A program made the translations under genes and the position numbers. Below the pieces are notes generated by a model. The model was not told the DNA's origin, did not search any database, and saw only the letters and a program-made list of their open reading frames with translations. A stretch of DNA of 37,500 nt from Candidatus Gastranaerophilales bacterium. Lineage in GTDB: Bacteria > Cyanobacteriota > Vampirovibrionia > Gastranaerophilales > Gastranaerophilaceae. Of this stretch, positions 25,285 to 32,440 are shown one piece after another. The stretch is from NCBI GenBank assembly GCA_947857085.1, contig CANUDF010000009.1, forward strand, positions 1 to 37,500. Reading direction: 5' to 3'. The stretch's first letter is position 1. The number at the start of each line of letters is the position of its first letter.

Positions 25285-26265
25285 CTAAATTCCGAACAGT
25301 TTTAACATAAGCAGCCCGAATAAAGAAGTAGCTCCTACAACACTTGAGCCGGTTATTATGTCCATACTGCCTGATGATTTGTATAACTGCTGTGCCAGTC
25401 CTAAATCATAAGTATAATTATCAAACTGATATTCAGCAGGAATCATTTCCAATCCAAGCTCTTTTGGAATTTCACCGAATTCCATATCTTTTACCTGAGA
25501 TAGAATATACTTATTAAATTCACTATTTCCTGTAGAGGCATTTACCTTAGCGTTTTTTACAAGTCCGTCTTTGTTTATGGAAAACTTTATTCTGACAAGA
25601 GATGCTTTATCACCCTCATACTTAATTGCCTCGAGCATGTTAGTAACATTTTTCATATAGCTTTCAAACATTTTCTTTTTCGCTTTGTCTTGTAAACTGC
25701 TCTGCGTAAGTTTTGACGGGGAATTATCAGAAAGCCTGCAATATAAAAGCCCTTTTGGTAGATTTACATAGCTCGAATTTTGTCCCCAAACGTTATAATC
25801 GAATGTAAATTGAATATCAATTTTTTCTTCTTTATATTCTTCGGGTAAAGGTTTAAATGGCGCTGTTCGTTTAACTGCATCTATGGCGGCCTTATCCGAT
25901 GCTTTATTGCGGGATGAGGTATGGATTTTACAATCCAGCAGCTCGCCCTGCTTTCCAATAGAAAATATCAGAACAACGGTTCTGCTTACCTGATCTTTTG
26001 GCGGCATCCAGTTGCGCTTGATACTTTTTTGCAAATCTTTCATATACGGCTTAAAATCAATACCGCCGGATGTGCATTCGTCTTCGTCAGTATCATTTTG
26101 ATTAGACATAATCTGAATATTTACTTTTTCGGCTTTAAATTCTTCCGGAACAGAACTCTTCTCAGGTTTGGCCAAAGGAGGAACAGGGGCAGTTCTGGTT
26201 TCTGCACATATTACAATAGGGGCAGACATAAATAATAACATCATCATAACAATAATCTTTTTCAT
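25285..26265 (-). CDS. Exported protein with two TonB-C-like domains and a C-terminal membrane segment
   Basis: The 326-aa protein has a signal peptide (MKKIIVMMMLLFMSAPIVIC, ending near residue 20), a Pro-rich linker (TAPVPPLAKPEKSSVPEEFK), and two copies of a TonB C-terminal-like domain: about 72-155 (MKDLQKSIKRNWMPP, VVLIFSIGKQGELLDCKIHTSS, AAIDAVKRTAPFKPLP) and about 205-290 (KNVTNMLEAIKYEGDK, VRIKFSINKDGLVKNAKVNAST). It ends in a hydrophobic segment (GSSVVGATSLFGLLMLKLFGI), perhaps a membrane anchor. Classical TonB is anchored at the N-terminus and has one such domain. GGAG lies 8 nt before the ATG. It converges on the helicase gene with 2 nt between the stops. Its role could be energy transduction or envelope maintenance. 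Confidence 0.7.
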   Translation of the reverse strand: MKKIIVMMMLLFMSAPIVICAETRTAPVPPLAKPEKSSVPEEFKAEKVNIQIMSNQNDTDEDECTSGGIDFKPYMKDLQKSIKRNWMPPKDQVSRTVVLIFSIGKQGELLDCKIHTSSRNKASDKAAIDAVKRTAPFKPLPEEYKEEKIDIQFTFDYNVWGQNSSYVNLPKGLLYCRLSDNSPSKLTQSSLQDKAKKKMFESYMKNVTNMLEAIKYEGDKASLVRIKFSINKDGLVKNAKVNASTGNSEFNKYILSQVKDMEFGEIPKELGLEMIPAEYQFDNYTYDLGLAQQLYKSSGSMDIITGSSVVGATSLFGLLMLKLFGI

Positions 26266-26279
26266 ATAATCAACTCCAA

Positions 26280-26304
26280 AAAAAGCCCCTTATCGGGGCT
26301 TTTT
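26280..26304 (-). terminator. fabF: Terminator after fabF
   Basis: GCCCC and GGGGC with A/T extensions form a strong stem around a 5-nt loop, followed in the minus direction by T. It lies just after the fabF stop and ends the lipid operon. Confidence 0.9.
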
Positions 26305-26316
26305 AAAACATTTGAA

Positions 26317-27567
26317 TTATTTGACTTCTTTAAATATCAAAGAAGCATTCTGGCCGCCAAATCCGAATGAATTCGACAATGCCGCATGAACCTCAGCCTT
26401 TTCAGCCTTATGAGGAACATAGTTCAAATCACCAACTTTTTCATCTTGATTATCAAGATTGATTGTCGGAGGCACTATATTTTCATTAATAGTTTTAATG
26501 CATGCAATTGCTTCAATTGCACCTGTTGCTCCTAAAACATGTCCGTGCATACTCTTTGTTGAGCTTACGCGCAAATTCGGATTTTGCTGTTTGTCACCGA
26601 ACAGTCTTTGAATTGCATTTGATTCTGCAACATCACCAAGACCTGTACTTGTTCCATGTGCATTGATATATTGAATATCAGCAGGTTTTAAACCGGCATC
26701 TTGCAAAGCAAATTCCATAGATTTTGTAGCACCTTTACCTTCAGGGCATGGAGCAACAACGTCATAAGCATCTGCGGTCTGGCCGTATCCGACAATTTCC
26801 GCATAAATCTTTGCTCCGCGAGCTTTAGCATGTTCATATTCTTCCAGAACAAGAACGCCTGCACCCTCTGCCATTACAAAACCATCACGGTCTACGTCAA
26901 ACGGACGTGAAGCTTTTTGAGGTTCGTCATTACGTTTTGATAATGTTCTTGCGCTTGAGAAAGCACCGATACCAACATCACAGATAGTAGCTTCTGAACC
27001 GCCTGCAAGAATAACATCAGCATCACCGTATTGGATTGCACGGAATGCGTCGCCTATTGAATGCGTACCTGTTGCACAGGCAGAAACAACAACTTTATTT
27101 ATGCCTTTATAGCCGTATTTCATGGAAATCCTTCCTGACGGCATATTTACAATCATCATAGGAATTGTAAATGGTGAACATTTGTTAGGTCCTTTTTCAA
27201 GAATACGGATATGGTTTTCTTCAAATGTTCTGAAACCGCCTGCCGCAGAGCTGACTATTACTCCAACTCTGTAAGGATCGATTTCAGCATCTTCCAATTT
27301 TGCATCCTTAACAGCTTCATCTGCCGCTACCATTGCAAACTGGATAAATCTATCCATTTTCTTTGCTTCTTTAGGGTCCATATATTTTTCAGGATCAAAG
27401 TCTTTTATTTCTCCTGAAATTTTAACAACATGCTTATCAATATCGATAGATTCGGAAGTGCTTATACCGCTCTTTCCTTCCACAAGGCTATTCCATAATT
27501 TATCAACTCCGACACCAAAAGGTGAAACGGCACCCAGCCCCGTAATTACTACTCTTCTTTTCATCAT
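26317..27567 (-). CDS. fabF: 3-oxoacyl-[acyl-carrier-protein] synthase II
   Basis: FabF condenses malonyl-ACP with acyl-ACP in each elongation round. The 416-aa protein is full length. Its catalytic Cys is C164 in VSACATGTHS; the two His lie in NAHGTSTGLGD and STKSMHGHVLGATGA; the family GFGGQNASLIF end is present. Either of two adjacent ATGs may be used; AGGAATAGAG precedes the first. It is cotranscribed with acpP, with a hairpin in the 85-nt gap. Confidence 0.98.
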   Translation of the reverse strand: MMKRRVVITGLGAVSPFGVGVDKLWNSLVEGKSGISTSESIDIDKHVVKISGEIKDFDPEKYMDPKEAKKMDRFIQFAMVAADEAVKDAKLEDAEIDPYRVGVIVSSAAGGFRTFEENHIRILEKGPNKCSPFTIPMMIVNMPSGRISMKYGYKGINKVVVSACATGTHSIGDAFRAIQYGDADVILAGGSEATICDVGIGAFSSARTLSKRNDEPQKASRPFDVDRDGFVMAEGAGVLVLEEYEHAKARGAKIYAEIVGYGQTADAYDVVAPCPEGKGATKSMEFALQDAGLKPADIQYINAHGTSTGLGDVAESNAIQRLFGDKQQNPNLRVSSTKSMHGHVLGATGAIEAIACIKTINENIVPPTINLDNQDEKVGDLNYVPHKAEKAEVHAALSNSFGFGGQNASLIFKEVK

Positions 27568-27590
27568 CTCTATTCCTTTTTAATAAATAT

Positions 27591-27621
27591 GCGAGAATGA
27601 GAGAATAATTCTCACTCTCGC
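27591..27621 (-). other. Hairpin between acpP and fabF
   Basis: GCGAGA-A-TGAGA and TCTCA-C-TCTCGC form a 12-position stem with one A·C mismatch and a 7-nt loop. There is no T-run behind it on the minus strand, so it is probably an mRNA-stabilising or partial-attenuation structure that raises acpP over fabF. Confidence 0.65.
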
Positions 27622-27652
27622 AAACTTTTCAACGAATAAAACTATTATTCAA

Positions 27653-27883
27653 TTATGAGTGTGAATCAATATAGTTTACAGCGTCTTGAACTGTTTGGAT
27701 TTTTTCAGCTTCTTCATCAGGGATTTCGCAGCCAAATTCTTCTTCAAAAGCCATAACTAATTCAACTGTATCTAATGAATCAGCACCCAAATCAGCTGTG
27801 AAGCTAGCTTCCGGAGTAACTAATGCTTCATCAACGCTTAATTGATCTACTACTACTTTTTTAACTTTTTCAAATGTACTCAT
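27653..27883 (-). CDS. acpP: Acyl carrier protein
   Basis: ACP carries growing acyl chains on a phosphopantetheine arm. The 76-aa acidic protein has the attachment Ser36 in [11 protein letters not shown], and the typical [16 protein letters not shown] third-helix region. GAGGAAGAAG precedes the ATG. In this genome it stands after a roughly 1.8-kb interruption from fabG, with fabF downstream. Confidence 0.98.
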   Translation of the reverse strand: MSTFEKVKKVVVDQLSVDEALVTPEASFTADLGADSLDTVELVMAFEEEFGCEIPDEEAEKIQTVQDAVNYIDSHS

Positions 27884-27986
27884 TTCTTCTTCCTCATTAT
27901 TAGTGTATCACTACGTGTTCAATAGATATTATACTATTTCAAGATAAATTTGCAACTGATTTAAGAAATTGTTACATTCATTATTT

Positions 27987-28289
27987 TTAATATACACAAT
28001 CAAATATGTCTTCCATGATATTGCATATCGCATCTACAAACTCTATCAGTATTTTAATTTCACTTATAGTCTTGGAGGATAACTGTTTTGTATAAGGATT
28101 GTCATTGACAATCTCAATCATGGCACCGCGAAACAACAAAAAACCTAAATATGCTTTTGATAATCTTTTCATTTCAATGTCAAGAGTCGGCATGAGCGCA
28201 TCTTTTATTTTTTTTCCTGCGAAATATTCCTTGTAATACAAATCCACATATTGATAATAAACTGTTTCCGCATCTTCTTTTTTTGTCAT
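27987..28289 (-). CDS. Unknown 100-aa protein under a palindromic operator
   Basis: I recognise no family. The protein is mostly helical, rich in Tyr and Ile and mildly acidic, with YYQYVDLYYKEYF near the N-terminus and IEFVDAICNIMEDIFDCVY at the end. There is no signal peptide or membrane segment. AGGAGAAAAGAC precedes the ATG. Its promoter (-35 TTGACA at 28356-28361, likely -10 TAATAT at 28332-28337) is covered by the 42-bp palindrome. It is divergent from two small HTH genes, which are likely regulators of it. A toxin-like or phage-related small protein would fit this arrangement, but that is a guess. Confidence 0.6.
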   Translation of the reverse strand: MTKKEDAETVYYQYVDLYYKEYFAGKKIKDALMPTLDIEMKRLSKAYLGFLLFRGAMIEIVNDNPYTKQLSSKTISEIKILIEFVDAICNIMEDIFDCVY

Positions 28290-28312
28290 GTCTTTTCTCC
28301 TATTGTTAAGAT

Positions 28313-28354
28313 TTCTAGTAAATATATACTAATATTAGTATATATTTACTAGAA
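28313..28354. repeat. 42-bp perfect palindrome, likely operator
   Basis: The sequence reads the same on both strands over 42 bp, centred at 28333/28334, with the outer arms TTCTAGTAAATATATACTAA. Within each half TAGTAAATATATACTA is itself an imperfect palindrome. On both sides there is a 13-nt direct repeat with one mismatch (ATTGTTAAGATTT at 28302-28314, ATTGTCAAGATTT at 28355-28367). This could be a double operator for the neighbouring HTH proteins, or a site that forms a cruciform. Confidence 0.9.
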
Positions 28355-28361
28355 TTGTCAA
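28332..28361 (-). promoter_or_regulatory. Promoter of the 100-aa unknown gene
   Basis: A consensus -35 (TTGACA) and TAATAT are spaced by 18 nt on the minus strand. The spacer and -10 lie within the 42-bp palindrome, so a symmetric repressor bound there would block it. Confidence 0.5.
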
Positions 28362-28401
28362 GATTTTATTGGAGAATAGAAACTAAACATAGAAAATAAC
28401 A

Positions 28402-28407
28402 TATAAT
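28402..28407 (+). promoter_or_regulatory. -10 box before the first small HTH gene
   Basis: TATAAT ends 8 nt before the ATG at 28416 and no good Shine-Dalgarno is present, so the transcript may have almost no leader. No clear -35. Confidence 0.45.
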
Positions 28408-28415
28408 AATAGAGT

Positions 28416-28628
28416 ATGGACGCTATAAATGAAGTGAAAATGCTAACAGGTATGAAAGGTGTAACCCTTACATATCTTGCAAAATATTTATCAGAGCATT
28501 CTGATAAAAAATATAATGTGGATAAACTATCTAAAAAACTCCGGTCTAACACTATACGCTATTCTGAGATGAAACTTATAGCCGAAGCTTTAGATATGGA
28601 AGTAATTATACAAGATAAAAAACATTGA
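28416..28628 (+). CDS. Small HTH (XRE-like) protein, first of a pair
   Basis: The 70-aa protein has the layout of small XRE-type proteins found on plasmids and phages: LTYLAKYLSEHSDKKYNVDKLSKKLRSNTIRYSEMKLIAEALDMEVIIQD. The helix-turn-helix is at about residues 17-45. Its last codons overlap the TTG start of the next HTH gene by 4 nt (TTGA). It is divergent from the 100-aa unknown gene and probably acts on the 42-bp palindrome between them. Confidence 0.7.
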   Translation: MDAINEVKMLTGMKGVTLTYLAKYLSEHSDKKYNVDKLSKKLRSNTIRYSEMKLIAEALDMEVIIQDKKH

Positions 28629-28843
28629 TTAACGAAAAAATTTGCAAAAAAATAAAATTAGAAAGATTGAAAAAAGACTTATCCCAAGAAGAACTTGCGT
28701 TTCAAGCTGGAGTAAACAAAAACACTATTTGGAAAATTGAAACAGGACAAGTATCGCCTAATGTAAAAACACTCGAAAAAATTGCCCATGCCTTGGGCAT
28801 GGAATTTTCTGAATTAACAGATGTTTCCAAAGTTGATTTGTAA
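28625..28843 (+). CDS. Small HTH XRE-family regulator, second of a pair
   Basis: The 72-aa protein is a clear Cro/C1-type helix-turn-helix: IKLERLKKDLSQEELAFQAG (about 9-28), then VNKNTIWKIETGQVSPNVKTLEKIAHALG (29-57). It starts at TTG 28625, overlapping the preceding stop by 4 nt in a TTGA arrangement, so translation is coupled. It may repress the 100-aa gene through the adjacent palindrome. A terminator follows. Confidence 0.85.
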   Translation: MINEKICKKIKLERLKKDLSQEELAFQAGVNKNTIWKIETGQVSPNVKTLEKIAHALGMEFSELTDVSKVDL

Positions 28844-28855
28844 TATACATATTAA

Positions 28856-28889
28856 AAACGGCTCTCATCATTTTAGATAAGAACCGTTT
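28856..28889. terminator. Terminator between convergent island genes
   Basis: AAACGGCTCT and AGAACCGTTT pair with one mismatch around a 14-nt loop between the convergent HTH gene (+) and antitoxin gene (-). Confidence 0.6.
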
Positions 28890-28921
28890 ATAACTCTGTC
28901 AAACAATCTTAAATTATACAA

Positions 28922-29263
28922 CTATACTTTATTAACTGACAATTTCAACTCGTAACCCAAGCCAACAAATATTTTATGCAATACCTCTATGCTTGGAACC
29001 ATTTTTCTTGCAAAAATTTTATACAATGTTATACGATGTATACCTATAATTTTTGCAAATTCGCATATTGTATATGTAGATTCAATTAAAGGCTTTAAGT
29101 TATACACCAGTTCATTAACATCTTTTGTTTCGGAATAATCTTCTAATATGCTGTTTAACCACATTTGAGCATATTCAGAATCTTCTTTTAACCGCTGTTT
29201 AAGATAGTCCTGATGTTTTGGAAAGCTGTTTAATATAATTTTTTCTTTCTTATTTGCCATCAT
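28922..29263 (-). CDS. HigA-like antitoxin with HTH
   Basis: The 113-aa protein has an acidic N-terminal half (LKEDSEYAQMWLNSILEDYSE, about 20-40) of the kind that contacts the toxin, and a C-terminal HTH (about 65-105, STYTICEFAKIIGIHRITLYKI) of the 'addiction module antidote' type. It would neutralise the toxin and, with it, repress the operon. Its ATG overlaps the toxin stop (ATGA), so the toxin-first order of higBA modules is kept. Confidence 0.8.
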   Translation of the reverse strand: MMANKKEKIILNSFPKHQDYLKQRLKEDSEYAQMWLNSILEDYSETKDVNELVYNLKPLIESTYTICEFAKIIGIHRITLYKIFARKMVPSIEVLHKIFVGLGYELKLSVNKV

Positions 29264-29574
29264 TTTATCCTTTCGTTGTAATCGATAATATATTTTTTAG
29301 CCAGCTCAATATCTTTGCTTTGTCTCGATTTGTTACCGCCGGTTAATAACAAAATTATTGTGTCGCCTTTTTCCATATAATATATACGCAGGCCATTGGA
29401 AAATTTGAACTCATATAATTCCTGTGATAATCTTTTATAGTCTCCATATACACCTCGTTCAATCTTTGAAAGTCTTTTATCAATAACAATCCTTAAACTT
29501 TTATCAAGAGATTCGTACCATTCAATATATGGAATTCTATTATTAACACATTGATAATATATGATTTCTTTCAT
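29260..29574 (-). CDS. HigB/RelE-like toxin (addiction module killer protein)
   Basis: The 104-aa protein matches the 'addiction module killer protein' (HigB/RelE-like, PF05973-type) by its layout: IPYIEWYESLDKSLRIVIDKRLSKIERG, then GDYKRLSQELYEFKFSNGLRIYYMEKGDTIILLLTGGNKSRQSKDIELAKKY. The basic residues and the RIYY...GGNKSRQ...DI segment are the conserved core of these mRNA-cleaving enzymes. The gene precedes its antitoxin. It has a leaderless promoter: TACAAT ends 6 nt before its ATG, within a 30-bp palindrome. Confidence 0.85.
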   Translation of the reverse strand: MKEIIYYQCVNNRIPYIEWYESLDKSLRIVIDKRLSKIERGVYGDYKRLSQELYEFKFSNGLRIYYMEKGDTIILLLTGGNKSRQSKDIELAKKYIIDYNERIK

Positions 29575-29576
29575 AC

Positions 29577-29609
29577 AATTATTGTAGCATATATGCTACA
29601 ATAATTCAA
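29577..29609 (-). promoter_or_regulatory. Toxin-antitoxin promoter and 30-bp palindromic operator
   Basis: The sequence at 29577-29606 is a perfect 30-bp palindrome with core GTAGCATATATGCTAC. On the minus strand TTGAAT (29604-29609) and TACAAT (29581-29586) are spaced by 17 nt, with TGC directly before the -10 (extended -10). The palindrome therefore covers the spacer and -10, the usual site of autorepression by the toxin-antitoxin complex. Confidence 0.85.
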
Positions 29610-29633
29610 GTATAAAATATTTGTTGTATAAAA

Positions 29634-29667
29634 AAAGACAAAAACATTTAAAATGTTTTTGTCTTTT
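29634..29667 (-). terminator. fabG: Terminator after fabG
   Basis: AAAGACAAAAACATTTT and AAAATGTTTTTGTCTTT form a long stem with T at its end, 18 nt after the fabG stop. It implies that the fab operon's main transcript ends here, so acpP and fabF beyond the island would need their own promoter. Confidence 0.8.
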
Positions 29668-29684
29668 CAATATTTGAAAGATTA

Positions 29685-30416
29685 TTATATCATCAAACCG
29701 CCGGCAACTTCGATAGCCTGACCTGTTACATATTCAGTATCAAGTGCAAGGAATTTTACAACTTTGGCAATATCTTCCGTAGTACCAAGTCTCTTCATCG
29801 GAATAGCTTTCAGGTATTCATCAATGTTTGGAAGTTCAGCTGTCATAGCTGTTTGAATAAAGCCCGGACATACTGCGTTTACTCTGATATTTCTTGAACC
29901 GAATTCTTTTGCAAGAGTTTGAGTGAAACCAATCAAACCTGCTTTTGAAGCAGAGTAGTTAGCCTGACCTGCATTACCGTGACGTCCTACAATACTTGAC
30001 ATATTGATAATTGAACCTTGACGGGCTTTTGACATATATTTAATTACAGCATGAGTTACACAATATGCACTTGTTAAGTTGATTTTGATAACTCTTTCCC
30101 ACTGTTCCATATCCATTCTTAAGAACAAGCCGTCTTTTGTAATACCTGCATTGTTCAATAAGATATCAATTTTACCGTGTTCTTTAATCATTTTGTCAAC
30201 ATTTTCCTGAACAGCAGCGTCATTTGAAACGTCAAAACTGTAGAAATAAGCGTTTGCACCGCATGCTTTGATTTCATCAATTGCAGGCTGAGCTGTTGCT
30301 GCATCACAAATATCATTGATAATGATGTCACACCCTGCTTTTGCAAGTTCTAACGCACATGCTAAACCAATACCGCGGGAACCGCCTGTTACTAATGCAA
30401 TTTTTCTTTCTGTCAT
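29685..30416 (-). CDS. fabG: 3-oxoacyl-[acyl-carrier-protein] reductase
   Basis: FabG reduces beta-ketoacyl-ACP with NADPH. The 243-aa short-chain dehydrogenase has the cofactor motif TGGSRGIG (10-17), NNAGIT (88-93), and the catalytic Ser141, Tyr154 and Lys158 (YSASK). AAGGAGAAAATTTA precedes the ATG. It follows fabD by 44 nt in the lipid operon and is followed by a terminator. Confidence 0.97.
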   Translation of the reverse strand: MTERKIALVTGGSRGIGLACALELAKAGCDIIINDICDAATAQPAIDEIKACGANAYFYSFDVSNDAAVQENVDKMIKEHGKIDILLNNAGITKDGLFLRMDMEQWERVIKINLTSAYCVTHAVIKYMSKARQGSIINMSSIVGRHGNAGQANYSASKAGLIGFTQTLAKEFGSRNIRVNAVCPGFIQTAMTAELPNIDEYLKAIPMKRLGTTEDIAKVVKFLALDTEYVTGQAIEVAGGLMI

Positions 30417-30460
30417 TAAATTTTCTCCTTATTTACTTATAATTGGAATTTCCAATTTAA

Positions 30461-31408
30461 CTATACACCAGCCATTAGTTCATTCAACGCAGAAACCGTT
30501 GATTCCAATGACGCTTTGTCATATACGTTATAAATTACAGCTTCCGGTGCAATCTTTTTATTCAAACCGGCAAGAACTTTACCCGGCCCGATTTCTATAA
30601 AGATTTCTACGCCCTCTGAAACCATTTTTTCTATTGTTTGTGTCCAGTGAACAGATGAATAAATCTGTCTCGGCATTTTTTCTTTAAAATCTTCACTGCT
30701 TGTTGTAAGCTCAGCGTCAACATTTGTAATTACAGGAATTGAGGCATTATTTAATTCAACGCCTGAAATAAATGAAGCAAATTCTTTTCCTGCATTTTCC
30801 ATAAATTTAGAATGGAAAGCACCTGATACAGCCAAAGGAACAACGCGTCTTACACCGTTTGCAATCATATAATCGCCTGCGGCTTTAACAGCGTTTTCGT
30901 CACCGGTGATTACAACCTGTGCAGGTGAATTGTAGTTTGCAACATCAACGTAGCCAACTTTAGACCCCTCTGCAAGGCCGGCTTTCAATTGTTCTTCAGT
31001 TGCATTCAAAACAGCAGCCATTGAACCACCTTTTGCTGCTGCCATTAAGTCAGCTCTTTTTTGGATTGCTTTTAAAGTATTTTCCAGAGACATTACACCC
31101 GCCGCATACATTGCACAGTATTCACCTAAACTGTGGCCTGCCGCAAAATCAGGTTTAATATCCAATTCGGATTTTAAAGCTTCCATTGCCGCGATTGACA
31201 TAGTTACAATTGCAGGCTGGGTATTAACTGTTTGCTTTAAATCTTCTTCCGGACCGTCAAAGCAAATTGAAGAAATGCTTTTGCCTAATACAGAATCTGC
31301 TGTGTCAAAAACATTTTTTGAACTGTCAAAATTTTCATACAAATCTTTTCCCATGCCAACGCTTTGAGAACCTTGTCCGGGAAATAAAAATGCTATCTTT
31401 TTACTCAT
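30461..31408 (-). CDS. fabD: Malonyl-CoA:ACP transacylase
   Basis: FabD moves malonyl from CoA to ACP. The 315-aa protein has FPGQGSQ near the N-terminus, the catalytic Ser93 in GHSLGE, and the His in SGAFHSKFM. The start is set at ATG 31408 because GGAG lies 6 nt upstream; the ATG at 31420 overlaps that site and has none of its own. It is 17 nt after fabH. Confidence 0.97.
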   Translation of the reverse strand: MSKKIAFLFPGQGSQSVGMGKDLYENFDSSKNVFDTADSVLGKSISSICFDGPEEDLKQTVNTQPAIVTMSIAAMEALKSELDIKPDFAAGHSLGEYCAMYAAGVMSLENTLKAIQKRADLMAAAKGGSMAAVLNATEEQLKAGLAEGSKVGYVDVANYNSPAQVVITGDENAVKAAGDYMIANGVRRVVPLAVSGAFHSKFMENAGKEFASFISGVELNNASIPVITNVDAELTTSSEDFKEKMPRQIYSSVHWTQTIEKMVSEGVEIFIEIGPGKVLAGLNKKIAPEAVIYNVYDKASLESTVSALNELMAGV

Positions 31409-31425
31409 AATCTTCTCCATTAAAT

Positions 31426-32436
31426 CTAGCAGATGCCTTCTCTTAACCTAACTATTGCACCGCCCCAGGTCATACCTGCCCCGAAACCGCAAAGAATTGC
31501 TGTCGTGTCAAGTTTCACATTGCCTTTTTCAACACTTTCCGCAAGTGCGATAGGAATTGAAGCAGCGGAAGTATTTCCGTAATATTTAATATTAGTTACT
31601 ACTTTATCATCACTGTATCCCAGCCTTTCCTGAACTGCCTGAATAATTCTCAAGTTAGCCTGATGCGGAATTAAATAATCAATATCTTCGGCTTTCATTC
31701 CAGCATGTTCAAGCAAATCTTCAACATATTTCGGAAGAATTTTTGCAACAAACGTATAAACGCCGCGGCCGTTCATATGAATAAATCCGTCATGCTCTGA
31801 ACATGGTTCAACAAGCGGGCAGTTTTGACCTACGTTATCTTTATAAATAAGTTCACCTATAGAACCTTTTGCTTTAATATCAATATATAAAATATCATCT
31901 ACGCCGTCTTCTGCTGCAGTCAATACCATAGCGCCTGCGCCGTCACCGAACAGAATTGATGTTCCCCTGTCAGACCAATCCAAATATCTTGAATTGTTAT
32001 CAGTTGCTACAATCAAAATATTTTTGTAGATGCCTGAATTAATAAAGCCTTTTGCAACATGCATACCGTAAATTAAGCCTGAGCATGCTGCTGTAATATC
32101 AAAAGCAGGAATATCAGTTTCAATACCCAATCTTGATTGAATATGACATGCAATCGCAGGATACAATTGCGGAGGTGCTGATGATGCAGCAATTATCAAA
32201 TCTAATTCTTCCGGTTTAATCCCTGATTTTTTAAGTGCATTTTCAGCCGCAACCAAACCTAAATCTATAGCATCTTCATCACCAGAAACCAAACGTCTTT
32301 CTTTAATTCCTGTACGGGAATAAATCCACTCATCAGATGTATCATATAATTTAGTAAGGTCATCATTTGTTATTACCGTTTCAGGCAAACTGTAACCGAC
32401 ACCTGCAATTTTGACAGGGATGTAATTATTTGTCAT
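31426..32436 (-). CDS. fabH: 3-oxoacyl-[acyl-carrier-protein] synthase III
   Basis: FabH starts fatty-acid synthesis by condensing an acyl-CoA with malonyl-ACP. The 336-aa protein has the catalytic triad: Cys118 in DITAACSGLIYG, His in LIPHQANLRII, Asn in NIKYYGNTSAASIP. The ATG at 32436 is chosen because AGGAATAATAAT precedes it, inside the plsX stop region; upstream in-frame starts (32502, 32451) would overlap plsX. Order plsX-fabH-fabD-fabG is the standard one. Confidence 0.97.
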   Translation of the reverse strand: MTNNYIPVKIAGVGYSLPETVITNDDLTKLYDTSDEWIYSRTGIKERRLVSGDEDAIDLGLVAAENALKKSGIKPEELDLIIAASSAPPQLYPAIACHIQSRLGIETDIPAFDITAACSGLIYGMHVAKGFINSGIYKNILIVATDNNSRYLDWSDRGTSILFGDGAGAMVLTAAEDGVDDILYIDIKAKGSIGELIYKDNVGQNCPLVEPCSEHDGFIHMNGRGVYTFVAKILPKYVEDLLEHAGMKAEDIDYLIPHQANLRIIQAVQERLGYSDDKVVTNIKYYGNTSAASIPIALAESVEKGNVKLDTTAILCGFGAGMTWGGAIVRLREGIC

Positions 32437-32440
32437 ATTA

